From positions 3,472,001 to 3,536,000 of the forward strand of contig NZ_CP059556.1 of the NCBI RefSeq assembly GCF_024734405.1: a DNA stretch of 64,000 nt, read 5' to 3'. Below the pieces are notes generated by a model. It was not told where the DNA came from and did not search any database. It saw nothing but the letters and a program-made list of their open reading frames with translations. How positions within the stretch are numbered: position 1 is the first letter of the stretch; every line of letters begins with the position of its first letter. A program made the position numbers and the translations under genes. Shown piece by piece: positions 1 to 9,290 of this stretch. Source of the stretch: Saccharopolyspora gregorii (GTDB lineage: Bacteria > Actinomycetota > Actinomycetes > Mycobacteriales > Pseudonocardiaceae).

Positions 1-2
1 AG

Positions 3-1157
3 GTGAGGCCGGCCGTGCTCTACGGCATCGACATCTCCCACCACCAGGGCGCGTTCGACCTGGGCCGCACGCGGGCCGAAGGGTTCGAGTTCGCCTTCCT
101 GAAAGCGACCGAGGGGAGTTCCTTCGTCGACAGCAGGTTCGGCGCCAACCTCGCCAACGCGCGGGCCGCCGGGCTGCTCACCGCCGCCTACCACTACCAG
201 CGCGCCGATTCGAGCGCCGCCTCCCAGGCCGGGCACATCATCAACACGGTGCCCGCCGACGTCCCGGTGATCCTGGACGTGGAGGACGGCGGGGGCGGCG
301 CCGACCTGACGCGCGACATCATCGGCCGGTTGCTCGCCGCCGGGTACCGGTCGCCGCTGCTCTACCTGCCGCGCTGGTACTGGGAGCAGATCGGGTCGCC
401 GTCGCTGGCCGGGCTACCACCGCTGTGGTACTCGCGCTACGCCAGCAACGAGGGCGGCTACGCCAGCGAGATCTACGAGCGGTACCGGGACTTCTACGAC
501 GCGCAGTGGGGCGGCTACGGCGGTCTCGGCGTCGCGGTACTGCAGTTCACCAGTTCCGCCACCGTCGCCGGGCACCGGCCCGTCGACGCGAACGCGTTCC
601 GCGGCACCCGCGAAGAGCTCGCGGGGCTGCTCAGCTCAGCTAACCCGGAGGACGACTTGACTCCTGAACAGGCGCAGAAGCTCAACGAGATCCACCACGA
701 GCTGTTCGGCCCGCGCGGACCGCAGGGCCAGATCGTGGGGTGGGGAACCGAGGCGGGCAACCACACCGCCATCGGGCTGCTGGTGCACATGTTCAACGCG
801 CTGCTGGGCCCGCGGCCGTCGCGGGTCCCCGGCGCCGAGCACATCCAGGTGCCCGCGGTGGACGCGATCCGGGACACCAACGGGGTGGTGTACCAGCTCC
901 CGGCGATGATCAACGCCGGTGCCACGGGCGATCCGCAGGCGGTGGCGGAGGCGTTGCGCCCGGTGGTCTCGGAGGTCGCGGGCCCGGCGATCCGCGAGTC
1001 GGTGACCGAGGTGTTCGGGGCGGACGACCCGGCGCGCACCGAGGCGCTGGTGCTGGCGATCTCCACCCGGCTCGCCGCCCGGCAGGCCGCGCCGCAGCAG
1101 ATCCCGGCGCAGGGCAGCCCGCCGCAGGCCCCGGCCCAGCAGCCTCCGGCGCAGTGA
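3..1157 (+). CDS. GH25-family lysozyme, phage-endolysin-like (5' end at window edge)
   Basis: Predicted N-acetylmuramidase cutting peptidoglycan glycan strands. Residues 8-210 form a GH25 barrel: the opening GIDISHHQG carries the N-terminal Asp, LDVEDG (91-96) supplies the acidic catalytic residues and VDANAFRG (194-201) is the closing strand. A second region begins LTPEQAQKLNEIHHELFG at about 219 and ends in a Pro/Gln/Ala tail; I associate this arrangement with actinophage lysins more than with housekeeping lysozymes. No signal peptide is visible, which also fits a phage-type enzyme. Only two bases precede the GTG at 3, so the real start may lie outside the window; a GTG at 15 is also in frame. 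The gene converges on the arabinosyltransferase gene. Confidence 0.8.
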   Translation: MRPAVLYGIDISHHQGAFDLGRTRAEGFEFAFLKATEGSSFVDSRFGANLANARAAGLLTAAYHYQRADSSAASQAGHIINTVPADVPVILDVEDGGGGADLTRDIIGRLLAAGYRSPLLYLPRWYWEQIGSPSLAGLPPLWYSRYASNEGGYASEIYERYRDFYDAQWGGYGGLGVAVLQFTSSATVAGHRPVDANAFRGTREELAGLLSSANPEDDLTPEQAQKLNEIHHELFGPRGPQGQIVGWGTEAGNHTAIGLLVHMFNALLGPRPSRVPGAEHIQVPAVDAIRDTNGVVYQLPAMINAGATGDPQAVAEALRPVVSEVAGPAIRESVTEVFGADDPARTEALVLAISTRLAARQAAPQQIPAQGSPPQAPAQQPPAQ

Positions 1158-1201
1158 TCTCCGCGCCGCGCCCGGCGGGTGGCGCGGCGGCGGGAACGAC
1201 G

Positions 1202-1238
1202 ACGGCCCACCTCCCCGATCCCCGGGGTGGTGGGCCGT
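1202..1238. terminator. Bidirectional hairpin terminator between convergent genes
   Basis: Perfect 10-bp stem ACGGCCCACC (1202-1211) / GGTGGGCCGT (1229-1238) with a 17-nt loop. It lies in the short gap between the stops of the lysozyme and arabinosyltransferase genes, so it can serve both. No U-tract, as usual in high-GC actinomycetes. Confidence 0.6.
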
Positions 1239-1254
1239 TCGCCGTGCCCGAGCC

Positions 1255-4200
1255 CTACTCGTCGTCGTCACCCGAGTCGAGCGGCCGGATGTCGTTGCGG
1301 TCGTCCGAGCTCGGCACGTCCCCGGGCAGCGACACGGTGCGCGGCAGGATGCCCGGGGTCCAGTCGCCCCAGTGCGTCTCCTCGTGCACCTGCATCGCGG
1401 ATTCCGCGGGCAGCGCGCCCGGCTCGTACGGGTCCACCGCGTACAGCGAACCCCAGTCCCGGTAGAGGTCGTTCTTCAGGTACGTCGGCAGTTCCCGCAT
1501 GCTGGCGGCCACGTTGAGCCAGCCGAACGGCCCGCCCGCGTCCGGCGAGGACCAGCCCTGGCCGGTGGCCCGCACGGTCTCGCCGCCCGCGACCCGGAAC
1601 CGCGGCATCTCGGCGATGCCGTGGTGCAGCCCGGAGATCTGCAGGCACGGGTGCACCAAGGTCGCGGGCCACTCCACGTAGGCGGGGCTGTCGCCGACCA
1701 CGTCGGTCATGTTCGTCAGCTGCGGGGCGCGCGGGGCGCTGACCGCCTGCCAGCCGCGCGCGGACACCGACTGGTCGACGGCGACGACGCGCATCTTCGT
1801 GGTGCCCTGGGCGTCGCCGTCCACGACGAGCCGGTGGTCCCGCCAGGCCGGGCCGCCTGCCTGCAGCAGGTAGCGCCGGGCGGTGATCTGGAAGCCCTGC
1901 GGGGTGTCCTTGCCGAACTCGACGGCCAGCGAGTTCGCGCCGCCTTCGATCCCGGCCATGGCGAGCACGATCGGCACCTCGCCGGTCGCCGCGCGCTCCG
2001 GCACGTCGTACCACTGGGTGCGCAGCTCGCCGGTGCCCTTCGGCGTGTAGCTGCCCCAGACGGGGGCGTTGTCCCCGCCGAACTGGTACGGCGGCCGCCA
2101 CTCGTCGGCGGCGGTACCGCCCTGCGCGGCGGGGGTGCCGTCCCGGGTGAACCCGGTGAGCTTCGCCCCGAGGTACTCCTCCGGCGTCTCCTCCCCTTCG
2201 AGCCGCTTCGACGGGACCGGGACGTCCGGGGAGAACGCGGGCGCCGGGTTCGTCGGCTGGTCCTGGGAGACCTTGAGCATCCCGGCCTGCGGGTTGGTCT
2301 CCACGTACACGTAGTCGGAGAGCCCGCAGCTGCCGCCGGGGGTGAGCTGCTTGATGTTGTCGGCCCCCATGCTGTAGCCGCCTTCGCGCTCCTGGATCGC
2401 CTTCCCGAACGCGGCGAGCTCGCCGAGGATGAGCAGCGCGCAGATCAGCGACAGCGGCGCCGTGCCGAGCCGCAGCGCCCGGCTGCGGTGCTCCACCCCG
2501 TTCTCCGGGGCGAGGCTGCGGTCGCCGCGCACGTGCTCCACGAGCGCGACGACGGCGGCGATGGCGGCGACGAACAGCAGGATGGTGCTGGCGTTGCGCC
2601 CGTTGACCGCGGGCGGCATGTCGTACCAGGGCACGCCCCAGCCGGAGACGTACCACCAGGCGTTCGGCCCGGTCGCGGAGAACGCGGAGATCACCATCAG
2701 CCCGGAGAAGAACGCGGCCCGGTTGCGCCGGGAGCGCAGCACGGTGGTGCTGGTGGCGAGCGCGGTGAGCGCGGCGACGGCCCCGCCGACGGCGGCGAAG
2801 ATCCCGAAGTGGTGGGTGTGCTTGGTCTGGGTGAGCGCGAGCGCCACGAACGACATGGCCGCGACCGCCAGCAACCGGCGGCTGGGCCCGAGCGCGGCAC
2901 CGCGGATCCGGTTGCGCCGCAGCAGCACGACCGCGCAGGTCGCCAGGCACAGCATCACCAGCAGCACCGGGAACCGCCGCGTGAGCGAACCGTCCGGGAT
3001 CTGGCTGAACAGCATGTTGTAGCGGTTGAGCTCCTGGTACCACTTCTCGCTGGGCCCCAGGTCGATCTTCAGCTCGGTCGCGTCCATGATCGACTGCCAG
3101 GTCTGGTCCCAGATCAGCCAGGTCAGGATCACGAAGCCGGACGCGGAGATCGGCGCCAGCACCGGCAGCCAGCCGAACTCCCGCGCGCGCCGCCACACCA
3201 GCTTGATCAGCGGTTTGAGCCCGGCGATGAACGGCAGCACCGCGACGATGCCGTGCGGTCCGGCGCCGACGGCGAGCGCGGCCAGCACCAGGCCGAGCGC
3301 GGCGGGCATCAGCCTGCTGGTCGCGATGGCGCGCTCCACGGCGCACAGCGCGAGCAGCGAGAACACCACGATGACCGGCTCGGAGCGCAGCCCGTTGTTG
3401 TAGGGCAGCCAGAACGCGAGGAACACCGCGGCGGCGGCCCACCCGGCGGCGTTGCTGCGCCGCACCTGCTGGCCGAGCCGCGGCAGCACCTCGCGGCTGA
3501 TCAGCAGCCAGCTCGCGCAGCCCATCAGCAGCGCGGGCAGCCGCACCCACGGGATCGCGGTGGAGACCTGCACCCACAGCGCGTAGACCTCGTAGAACCA
3601 GCCCCACGGCGCTTCGGGGTTGGCGAACCAGCGGTAGTAGTTGCTGACGTACCCGGCGGATTCGCGCGCCCGCGCGATGGCCATGGTGTAGCCGTCGTCG
3701 GAGCTCATCGCCCCGATCAGCCACCAGATGCCGAGCGAGCCGAGCACCGCCACGTCCCGCGCGGTCGGCTTCCACCACCCGGGCTGCACCCAGCGCGGGG
3801 GGCGGCGCCCGGCGCGCGCGTCCAGCCGCCGCAGGCAGAGCACGGCGCCGATGAACGCCAGGATCGCCAGCGCGCTCACGACGATCTTCAGCGCGGTCGG
3901 CGAGCTCTCGAAGCGGTTGTCCACGCGGGCTTCGAAGCGCAATCCGGCGACGTCGTCGGCGCGGGCGTTGAGGTCGGAGTAGATGCCGGTGACCTGCGGC
4001 CGGTGGTCACCGGCGATGTTGGTGAGCCAGCGGTCCTCGCCGAACCCGGCCTTGAACCCGATGGCGTCGTTGTGCAGCGCGAGCGTGCAGTCCCCGTCCG
4101 GGATGGCCATCGTGTTGACCTGCCGCCCCTTCGACAGCAGGGTGATCCGCCCCTGATCGACGGTGAGGCTCATCCCGGTGAGCCTGCCGTTGTCGGAGTT

Positions 4201-4575
4201 CGGCGGGTTCGTGCTCAGCAGGTTCGCCGGACCGTCGGTGCGCGCGTCGAGGCTGCGGGCGGCGACGCAGGGGATGTCGGCGTCCAGCCACACCGGCGCG
4301 AAGGTGGTCAGCGGAGCGGCGACCGAGGTGGTGCCGCTGGCGGTGGGCCAGCGCAGCGTGGTGATCTCGTGGTGCACCGGCAGGAACGGGACGGAGAGGG
4401 ACAGCACCGTGCCGAGCACGCCGAGCACCGTCGCGAGCAGCTTCAGCCGTCGGAGGCGCCGATCGGGGCGCGGCCGAGCCGGTTCCGCGGACGGCGCGGA
4501 TTCCGCCTCCGCGTGATCGGTGTCGTCTTTCTCCGCATTGAGCACGCCCCGGAGAATAGCGGTCGTGGTCATCAC
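1255..4575 (-). CDS. Cell-wall arabinosyltransferase, EmbA/B/C family (GT53)
   Basis: Integral-membrane transferase that adds arabinofuranose from decaprenyl-phospho-arabinose to the arabinan of the cell wall. The 1106 residues match the family's usual length of about 1,100. A first membrane helix (about 45-65) is followed by an extracytoplasmic domain, then a multi-helix region and a long C-terminal carbohydrate-binding domain. The SSDDGYTMAIARA motif holds the catalytic Asp pair (D293, D294) at the start of the first large loop. It stands alone: no second emb, aft or ubiA neighbour is seen, so EmbA, EmbB and EmbC cannot be told apart. The ATG pair at 4575 lacks a strong ribosome site; a GTG at 4545, ten codons in, is an alternative. 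Confidence 0.93.
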   Translation of the reverse strand: MMTTTAILRGVLNAEKDDTDHAEAESAPSAEPARPRPDRRLRRLKLLATVLGVLGTVLSLSVPFLPVHHEITTLRWPTASGTTSVAAPLTTFAPVWLDADIPCVAARSLDARTDGPANLLSTNPPNSDNGRLTGMSLTVDQGRITLLSKGRQVNTMAIPDGDCTLALHNDAIGFKAGFGEDRWLTNIAGDHRPQVTGIYSDLNARADDVAGLRFEARVDNRFESSPTALKIVVSALAILAFIGAVLCLRRLDARAGRRPPRWVQPGWWKPTARDVAVLGSLGIWWLIGAMSSDDGYTMAIARARESAGYVSNYYRWFANPEAPWGWFYEVYALWVQVSTAIPWVRLPALLMGCASWLLISREVLPRLGQQVRRSNAAGWAAAAVFLAFWLPYNNGLRSEPVIVVFSLLALCAVERAIATSRLMPAALGLVLAALAVGAGPHGIVAVLPFIAGLKPLIKLVWRRAREFGWLPVLAPISASGFVILTWLIWDQTWQSIMDATELKIDLGPSEKWYQELNRYNMLFSQIPDGSLTRRFPVLLVMLCLATCAVVLLRRNRIRGAALGPSRRLLAVAAMSFVALALTQTKHTHHFGIFAAVGGAVAALTALATSTTVLRSRRNRAAFFSGLMVISAFSATGPNAWWYVSGWGVPWYDMPPAVNGRNASTILLFVAAIAAVVALVEHVRGDRSLAPENGVEHRSRALRLGTAPLSLICALLILGELAAFGKAIQEREGGYSMGADNIKQLTPGGSCGLSDYVYVETNPQAGMLKVSQDQPTNPAPAFSPDVPVPSKRLEGEETPEEYLGAKLTGFTRDGTPAAQGGTAADEWRPPYQFGGDNAPVWGSYTPKGTGELRTQWYDVPERAATGEVPIVLAMAGIEGGANSLAVEFGKDTPQGFQITARRYLLQAGGPAWRDHRLVVDGDAQGTTKMRVVAVDQSVSARGWQAVSAPRAPQLTNMTDVVGDSPAYVEWPATLVHPCLQISGLHHGIAEMPRFRVAGGETVRATGQGWSSPDAGGPFGWLNVAASMRELPTYLKNDLYRDWGSLYAVDPYEPGALPAESAMQVHEETHWGDWTPGILPRTVSLPGDVPSSDDRNDIRPLDSGDDDE

Positions 4576-4970
4576 GACGACGCAGCATCAACGTCCGTGT
4601 TGGGGTCGCCACACCGGTTAACGACACGGCTGAGGGAATGAGCGGCAGAACTCAGGTTCCTCTCAGTGTTCTGTGATCCTTCGGTTATCAAAGGGAGGCC
4701 GAACGTCCAGTTCAGACGGTCAGCGGGCCGGTGCCTGCGGTGGTGGCCGGCGATCCCGCGGCGCGGAGAATCCGGCGGTTCCACCGGTGTCGCTCGATCG
4801 GGTTGTTCCAGCGGAAATCCGGATTCGGATGAGTTCGTCATCGAGTTCCGCGCCGCTAATCGCATTCCCGGTCGCGCGGTTCGACGAGCGCGACCCGCGG
4901 CGCGGATTGTGCTCGGCGCACCGGATCCGGGACGCGGTGCGGGTTCCCGGGACCTGACGCGGCGCGGCCC
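4576..4970. other. Gene-free upstream region of the arabinosyltransferase gene
   Basis: 395 bp between the start of the arabinosyltransferase gene and the stop of the molybdenum reductase gene. It should hold the emb promoter. The only structure I see is an interrupted dyad CAGAAC (4646-4651) / GTTCTG (4668-4673), 70-100 bp before the start codon. An open frame at 4572-4865 has no recognisable domain and is rejected. Confidence 0.45.
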
Positions 4971-7268
4971 TCAGCGAGGTCCCGGCACCAGCCGCGGCGG
5001 GCGGTGGCAGCTCAGCGGCGGCGGTTCGGCCGTCCAGCGCTCGACCTGCACCCGGGCCTGCTGCCCGGAGCAGCCCTGCGACAGCGGCGAGGTCGGGCGG
5101 TCCGCGGTGAGCACGTTCGGGTTGCCGTGCACGCACCACGATCCGCCGGGCTGCGCCGGATCGTCCACCGGGTCGTACCAGGCGCCGGTGGCGAGCACCG
5201 CGACCCCGGGCGACACCTCGTCGCTGATCAGCGCCCCGGCGAGGCAGGCACCGCGCTCGTTGAACACCCGGACCACCACGCCCGTGGTGATGCCGCGGGC
5301 CGCCGCGTCGTCCGGGTGCAGCCGCACCGGTTCCCGCCCCTCGATCTTCGCGGCGCGGCTGACCGCGCCGACGTCGCCCTGGCCGTGCAGCCGGTTCCGC
5401 GGCTGGTGCGCGATCAGCCGCAGCGGGAACCGGTCGTCGGCGAGACCGTCGGACGGTTCGAGCCACACCGGGTGGCCGGGCAGCCCGGCCGCCGCGACGG
5501 ACGCGGGACACAGCTCGATGCGCCCGCTCGGGGTGGGCAGCGGGCTGCCTGCCGGGTCGGCGCGGAACTCGGCGAGCGGGGTGGTGCGCGGCGGAACGGG
5601 CAGTTCGATCTCCCCCGCGTCCCAGAACTCCGCGAACGGCGGCACCCGGTGGCCGTCCGCGGCCAGCCGCTCGCGCCACCGCTCGTAGAGGTGCACCAGC
5701 CACTCCCGCGTCCCGCGGCCGGCGGTGAACTCGGCGCGGACGCCGAGGCGGGCGGCGAGCTCGGCGAACACCGCGTGGTCGTCGCGCGCCTCCCCGAACG
5801 GCTCCAGCACCCGGCGCATCGCGATCAGGTGTGTGTCCCGCCGCCCCGCGCCGAGGTCCTCCCGTTCGAGGGTCGTGGTCACCGGCAGCACCACGTCGGC
5901 GTGCCGGGCGGTGGCCGTCCAGTGCGGCTCGTGCACGACCACCGTGTCCGGCCGGGCGAAGGCGCGGCGCAGCCGGTTGAGGTCCTGGTGGTGGTGGAAC
6001 GGGTTGCCGCCGGCCCAGTACACGGCCCGCACGTCCGGGTAGCGGTACCGGCCGCCGTCGTAGTCGAACTCGTCGCCGGGGTGCAGCAGCAGGTCTGCGA
6101 TGCGGGCGACCGGGATGAACTCCGGCACCGGGTTGGTGCCCTGCGGCAGCGTGGGCAGCGGCAGCAGCGGACCGGTGTCGCCGACGTCGCCGATGGAACC
6201 GTAGCCGTGCCCGAACCCGCCGCCGGGCAGGCCGATCCCGCCGAGCATCGCCGCCAGCACCAGCCCCGCCCACACCGGCTGCTCGCCGTGCTCGCTGCGC
6301 TGCAGCGACCAGCTCACCGAGACCAGGGTGCGCCCGGCCGCCATCCGGCGGGCGAGGGCGCGGATGTCCGCGGCGGGCATCCCGCACAGCGCGCTCGCCC
6401 AGTCCGCGTCGCGTTCCGGCCCCGGGCCGCCGCGCAGGTAGCGGGCGAACTCGTCGAAGCCGGTGGTGCAGCGGTCCAGGAACTCCGCGTCGTGCAGGCC
6501 CTCGACGAGCAGCGTGTGCGCGAGCCCCAGCATCAGCGCCACGTCGGTCGCCGGACGCACCCGGATCCACTCGGTGCGCCGGCCCGGCGGCACGTCGCTG
6601 GCCAGCGGCGAGATCACGGCCAGTTCGGGCCCGTCCCAGTCGGCGAGCACCGCCGAGCCGACGTGCCGGGTCACCCCGCCTGGGGTGACGGAGGCGTTCT
6701 TCGGCGCCAGCCCGCCGAACGCCACCACCAGGTCGGTGCGCCGCCGGATCACGTCCCACCCGTCGGCGCCGCGCAGCAGCGGATCCGCGTCCCCCACCAG
6801 GTGCGGCAGCAGCATCGCGGAGGTGCCGAAGCTGTAGGTCCCCCGCGAGGACGTGTAGCCGCCGGTCGCGTTGAGGAACCGGTGCAGCTGGCTCTGCGCG
6901 TGGTGGAACCGGCCCGCGCTCGCCCAGCCGTAGGAGCCGCCGAACACGGCCCGGTCGCCGTGCCGCTCGCGGACGCGGCGGAGTTCGGCGGCGACCAGGT
7001 CGAGCGCGGTGTCCCAGCCGACCTCGACGAACTCCTCCCGGCCGCGCCCGCTCGACGGGCCGGGCCCGTGCTCCAGCCAGCCGCGCCGGACCGCGGGCCG
7101 CGCGATCCGCGTCTCGTGCCGGGCGGTGCCGGGGACGTTGCCGAGCAGCGCGGACGGGGCCGGGTCGGCGGGGTGCGGCGCCACTTCCAGCTCGCCGTCC
7201 GCGCGGCGGCGCGCCAGGTAGGCGCCCCAGTGCGAAGTCGTGCCCAGCCACGTCATGCCGACCAACAT
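4971..7268 (-). CDS. Cytoplasmic molybdopterin oxidoreductase, BisC/DMSO-reductase type
   Basis: Mo-bis-MGD reductase of the biotin-sulfoxide/TMAO/DMSO reductase group, 765 aa. The active site is readable: Y113 and W115 in GGSYGW, and S146 in GTYSFG 33 residues later, the same spacing as Tyr114, Trp116 and Ser147 of Rhodobacter DMSO reductase, so the Mo ligand is serine. There is no N-terminal Cys cluster for an iron-sulfur centre and no Tat signal, so it should act in the cytoplasm like BisC and reduce S- or N-oxides, perhaps biotin or methionine sulfoxide. The C-terminal MGD-binding domain is present (about 630-750). A second in-frame ATG lies at 7256. No partner reductase gene is adjacent. 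Confidence 0.88.
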   Translation of the reverse strand: MLVGMTWLGTTSHWGAYLARRRADGELEVAPHPADPAPSALLGNVPGTARHETRIARPAVRRGWLEHGPGPSSGRGREEFVEVGWDTALDLVAAELRRVRERHGDRAVFGGSYGWASAGRFHHAQSQLHRFLNATGGYTSSRGTYSFGTSAMLLPHLVGDADPLLRGADGWDVIRRRTDLVVAFGGLAPKNASVTPGGVTRHVGSAVLADWDGPELAVISPLASDVPPGRRTEWIRVRPATDVALMLGLAHTLLVEGLHDAEFLDRCTTGFDEFARYLRGGPGPERDADWASALCGMPAADIRALARRMAAGRTLVSVSWSLQRSEHGEQPVWAGLVLAAMLGGIGLPGGGFGHGYGSIGDVGDTGPLLPLPTLPQGTNPVPEFIPVARIADLLLHPGDEFDYDGGRYRYPDVRAVYWAGGNPFHHHQDLNRLRRAFARPDTVVVHEPHWTATARHADVVLPVTTTLEREDLGAGRRDTHLIAMRRVLEPFGEARDDHAVFAELAARLGVRAEFTAGRGTREWLVHLYERWRERLAADGHRVPPFAEFWDAGEIELPVPPRTTPLAEFRADPAGSPLPTPSGRIELCPASVAAAGLPGHPVWLEPSDGLADDRFPLRLIAHQPRNRLHGQGDVGAVSRAAKIEGREPVRLHPDDAAARGITTGVVVRVFNERGACLAGALISDEVSPGVAVLATGAWYDPVDDPAQPGGSWCVHGNPNVLTADRPTSPLSQGCSGQQARVQVERWTAEPPPLSCHRPPRLVPGPR

Positions 7269-7337
7269 AGGCGGGCCGGCTCGCTGCGGGCGCCGCGGTG
7301 CCGGCCCTGCGGGGCGGTGCCCGCGCGGGAATCGCGG

Positions 7338-9185
7338 TCAGCCCTGGTAGAGGGCGTCCAGCTGCTCCTGGTTGTGCTTGACCACCACCGAGCGGCGGAT
7401 CTTGCGGGTCGGGGTGAGCTCGCCGCCGTCCTCGGTCCACTCGGTCGGCGCGAACTCCCAGCCGCGGACCTGCTCGATCCGCGCGAGCCGGGTGTTCGCC
7501 ACCGCGACCGCGGCGTCGATCTCCGCGCGCAGCTTCGGGTCCCCCAGCAGTTCCGCGCGCGGGGCGTTGCCGGGCAGCTCGTTCGCCACGGCCCACTCGC
7601 GCAGCGCCTCGACGTCCGGCGCCAGCAGCGCCACCAGGTACGGCCTGCCGTCGCCGTGCACCAGGGCCTGCTCGATCAGCGGGTGCTCCACCAGCAGCGA
7701 CTCCACCACCACCGGGCTGATGTTCTTGCCCCCGGCGGTGATGATGATCTCCTTCTGCCGCCCGGTGATCCGCAACGTCCCGTCCGGGTCCAGCGAGCCG
7801 AGGTCACCGGTGCGCAGGAAACCGTCCATGGTGAACAGTTCGCGATCCTCCTCGGGCAGGTTGCGGTACCCGGAGGTGCACAGCGGGCCGCGCACCAGCA
7901 CCTCCCCTTCGCGGGTCAGCCGCAGTTCCACCCCGGGCATCGGGGTGCCGACGGTGCCGGGCCTGCGCGGCGAACCCGCGTGGTGCATCACCGCGGCCCC
8001 GCAGGTCTCGGACAGGCCGTACACCCCGGTGAGCCCCATGCCGAGCCCGGCGAAGAACCGCTCCAGGCCCGGCGGCAGTGGGGCCGCACCGACCGCGCGC
8101 ACCGCGCACCGGTCCAGCCCCAGCGCCACCGGGATGCGGTGCAGCACCGCGCGGTGCGCCAGCCGCGCCAGCAGCTTCTCCGCGGCGGTGGAGTCCGGTT
8201 CGGCACCGGTCAGCGCCGCGCGCAACGCCCAGCCGCCGAGCTTGCCGCGCACCCCGTCCTGCTCGGCGAGCCGGTTCTCGATGCCGGTGCGCAACCGGTC
8301 CCACACCTGCGGGACGCCGAACAGGATCGTCGGGCGCACCTGCGCGAGCCGTTGCGGCAACTGCTTGATCTCGGGGCAGAAGTGCGTCTCCCCGCCGCAG
8401 CGCAGCGGCAGGTACACCGACAGCACCCGTTCGGCGATGTGCGCCAGCGGCAGGTACGACAGGCTCACCACCTGCTCGGGCAGCCCGGCGGCCCGCACCA
8501 GCGCCTCCACCTCGTAGAGCAGCGCGCGGTGGCTGAGCTCCACGCCCTTGGACGGGCCGGTGGTGCCGGAGGTGTAGATCAGCACCGCGATGTCGCTCGG
8601 GTCGGGCCCCCGCTCCTCCTGCGCGTCCGGGTCGGCGGGCAGGAATTCGCCGTCGTCGACGGATTCCCCCAGTTCCAGCAGCTCGTCCCAGCTCATGATC
8701 CGGCCGCCGAATCCGTGCGGCCGGGCGTCGCCTACCTCGCCGAGGGTGATGACCACGCCGAGCTCGGTCGGCTCCCCCAGCACGGGCAGCCAGCGGCGCC
8801 ACGCGTCCTCGCCTTCGACGACGGCGACCTTCGCGCCGGAGTCCACCACGACGTGCCGGATCTGCTCAGGCGCCAGCGTCGCGTACAGCGTGGTGGTGGT
8901 CGCGCCGAGCGTCGCCGCGCCCAGGTCGGCCAGGATGTGCTCCGGCCGGTTGCTCGCCATCAGCCCCACCACATCACCGGGCAGCACGCCGAGGGAACGC
9001 AGCGCGGCGGCGATGCTCAACGCCCGCCCGTGCACCTGGGACCAGGTCCAGCTCTGCTCGGCGGTGGCGAACGCGAGCGCGTCCGGGCTGGTCCGCGCGA
9101 TGTCCGCGAGCAGTCCGGGGACCGTGCGCCCGGCGATGGCCGCCTCGATCTCCGCTCGTTCGGCTTCGACCTCGGTCGCGGTCAT
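7338..9185 (-). CDS. Long-chain fatty acyl-CoA ligase, FadD15/FadD group
   Basis: AMP-forming ligase that activates long-chain fatty acids to acyl-CoA, 615 aa. The P-loop YTSGTTGPSKG lies at 204-214. Later motifs GVYGLSETCG, the TGD of FLRTGDLGSLDPDG and the hinge GRQKEIIITAGGKNISP are all intact. Long-chain enzymes of this subgroup usually have about 600 residues, as here. The ATG at 9185 has a good GGAGG six bases upstream. It is transcribed divergently from an AraC-type regulator with 105 bp between starts, so that regulator is the first candidate for its control. Confidence 0.92.
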   Translation of the reverse strand: MTATEVEAERAEIEAAIAGRTVPGLLADIARTSPDALAFATAEQSWTWSQVHGRALSIAAALRSLGVLPGDVVGLMASNRPEHILADLGAATLGATTTTLYATLAPEQIRHVVVDSGAKVAVVEGEDAWRRWLPVLGEPTELGVVITLGEVGDARPHGFGGRIMSWDELLELGESVDDGEFLPADPDAQEERGPDPSDIAVLIYTSGTTGPSKGVELSHRALLYEVEALVRAAGLPEQVVSLSYLPLAHIAERVLSVYLPLRCGGETHFCPEIKQLPQRLAQVRPTILFGVPQVWDRLRTGIENRLAEQDGVRGKLGGWALRAALTGAEPDSTAAEKLLARLAHRAVLHRIPVALGLDRCAVRAVGAAPLPPGLERFFAGLGMGLTGVYGLSETCGAAVMHHAGSPRRPGTVGTPMPGVELRLTREGEVLVRGPLCTSGYRNLPEEDRELFTMDGFLRTGDLGSLDPDGTLRITGRQKEIIITAGGKNISPVVVESLLVEHPLIEQALVHGDGRPYLVALLAPDVEALREWAVANELPGNAPRAELLGDPKLRAEIDAAVAVANTRLARIEQVRGWEFAPTEWTEDGGELTPTRKIRRSVVVKHNQEQLDALYQG

Positions 9186-9255
9186 GCTCTTCCTCCACCT
9201 GGCCTAGGAGTGTCGTCCGTCACGATCACGTTAGGCCGGAACGGGGTGGGGGCTA

Positions 9256-9270
9256 TGACCTCCGCGGTCA
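9256..9270. promoter_or_regulatory. Candidate operator dyad between acyl-CoA ligase and AraC regulator
   Basis: TGACC-TCCGC-GGTCA, a perfect 5-bp dyad with a 5-bp centre, lies 21 bp before the AraC start and in the divergent intergenic space. A binding site for the regulator itself is possible; this is inference from position only. Confidence 0.35.
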
Positions 9271-9290
9271 CGTGATTGATACTTCCGGAC

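Noticed and set aside
1372-4641. A 1,089-codon plus-strand frame opposite the arabinosyltransferase gene
   Set aside because: Shadow caused by high GC at third codon positions of the minus-strand gene; no recognisable protein features.
5004-9275. A 1,423-codon open frame on the plus strand opposite the molybdenum reductase and acyl-CoA ligase genes
   Set aside because: It is an antisense shadow: composition is Arg/Gly/Ala/His-rich, no domain is seen, and both minus-strand genes have intact active-site motifs and ribosome sites.
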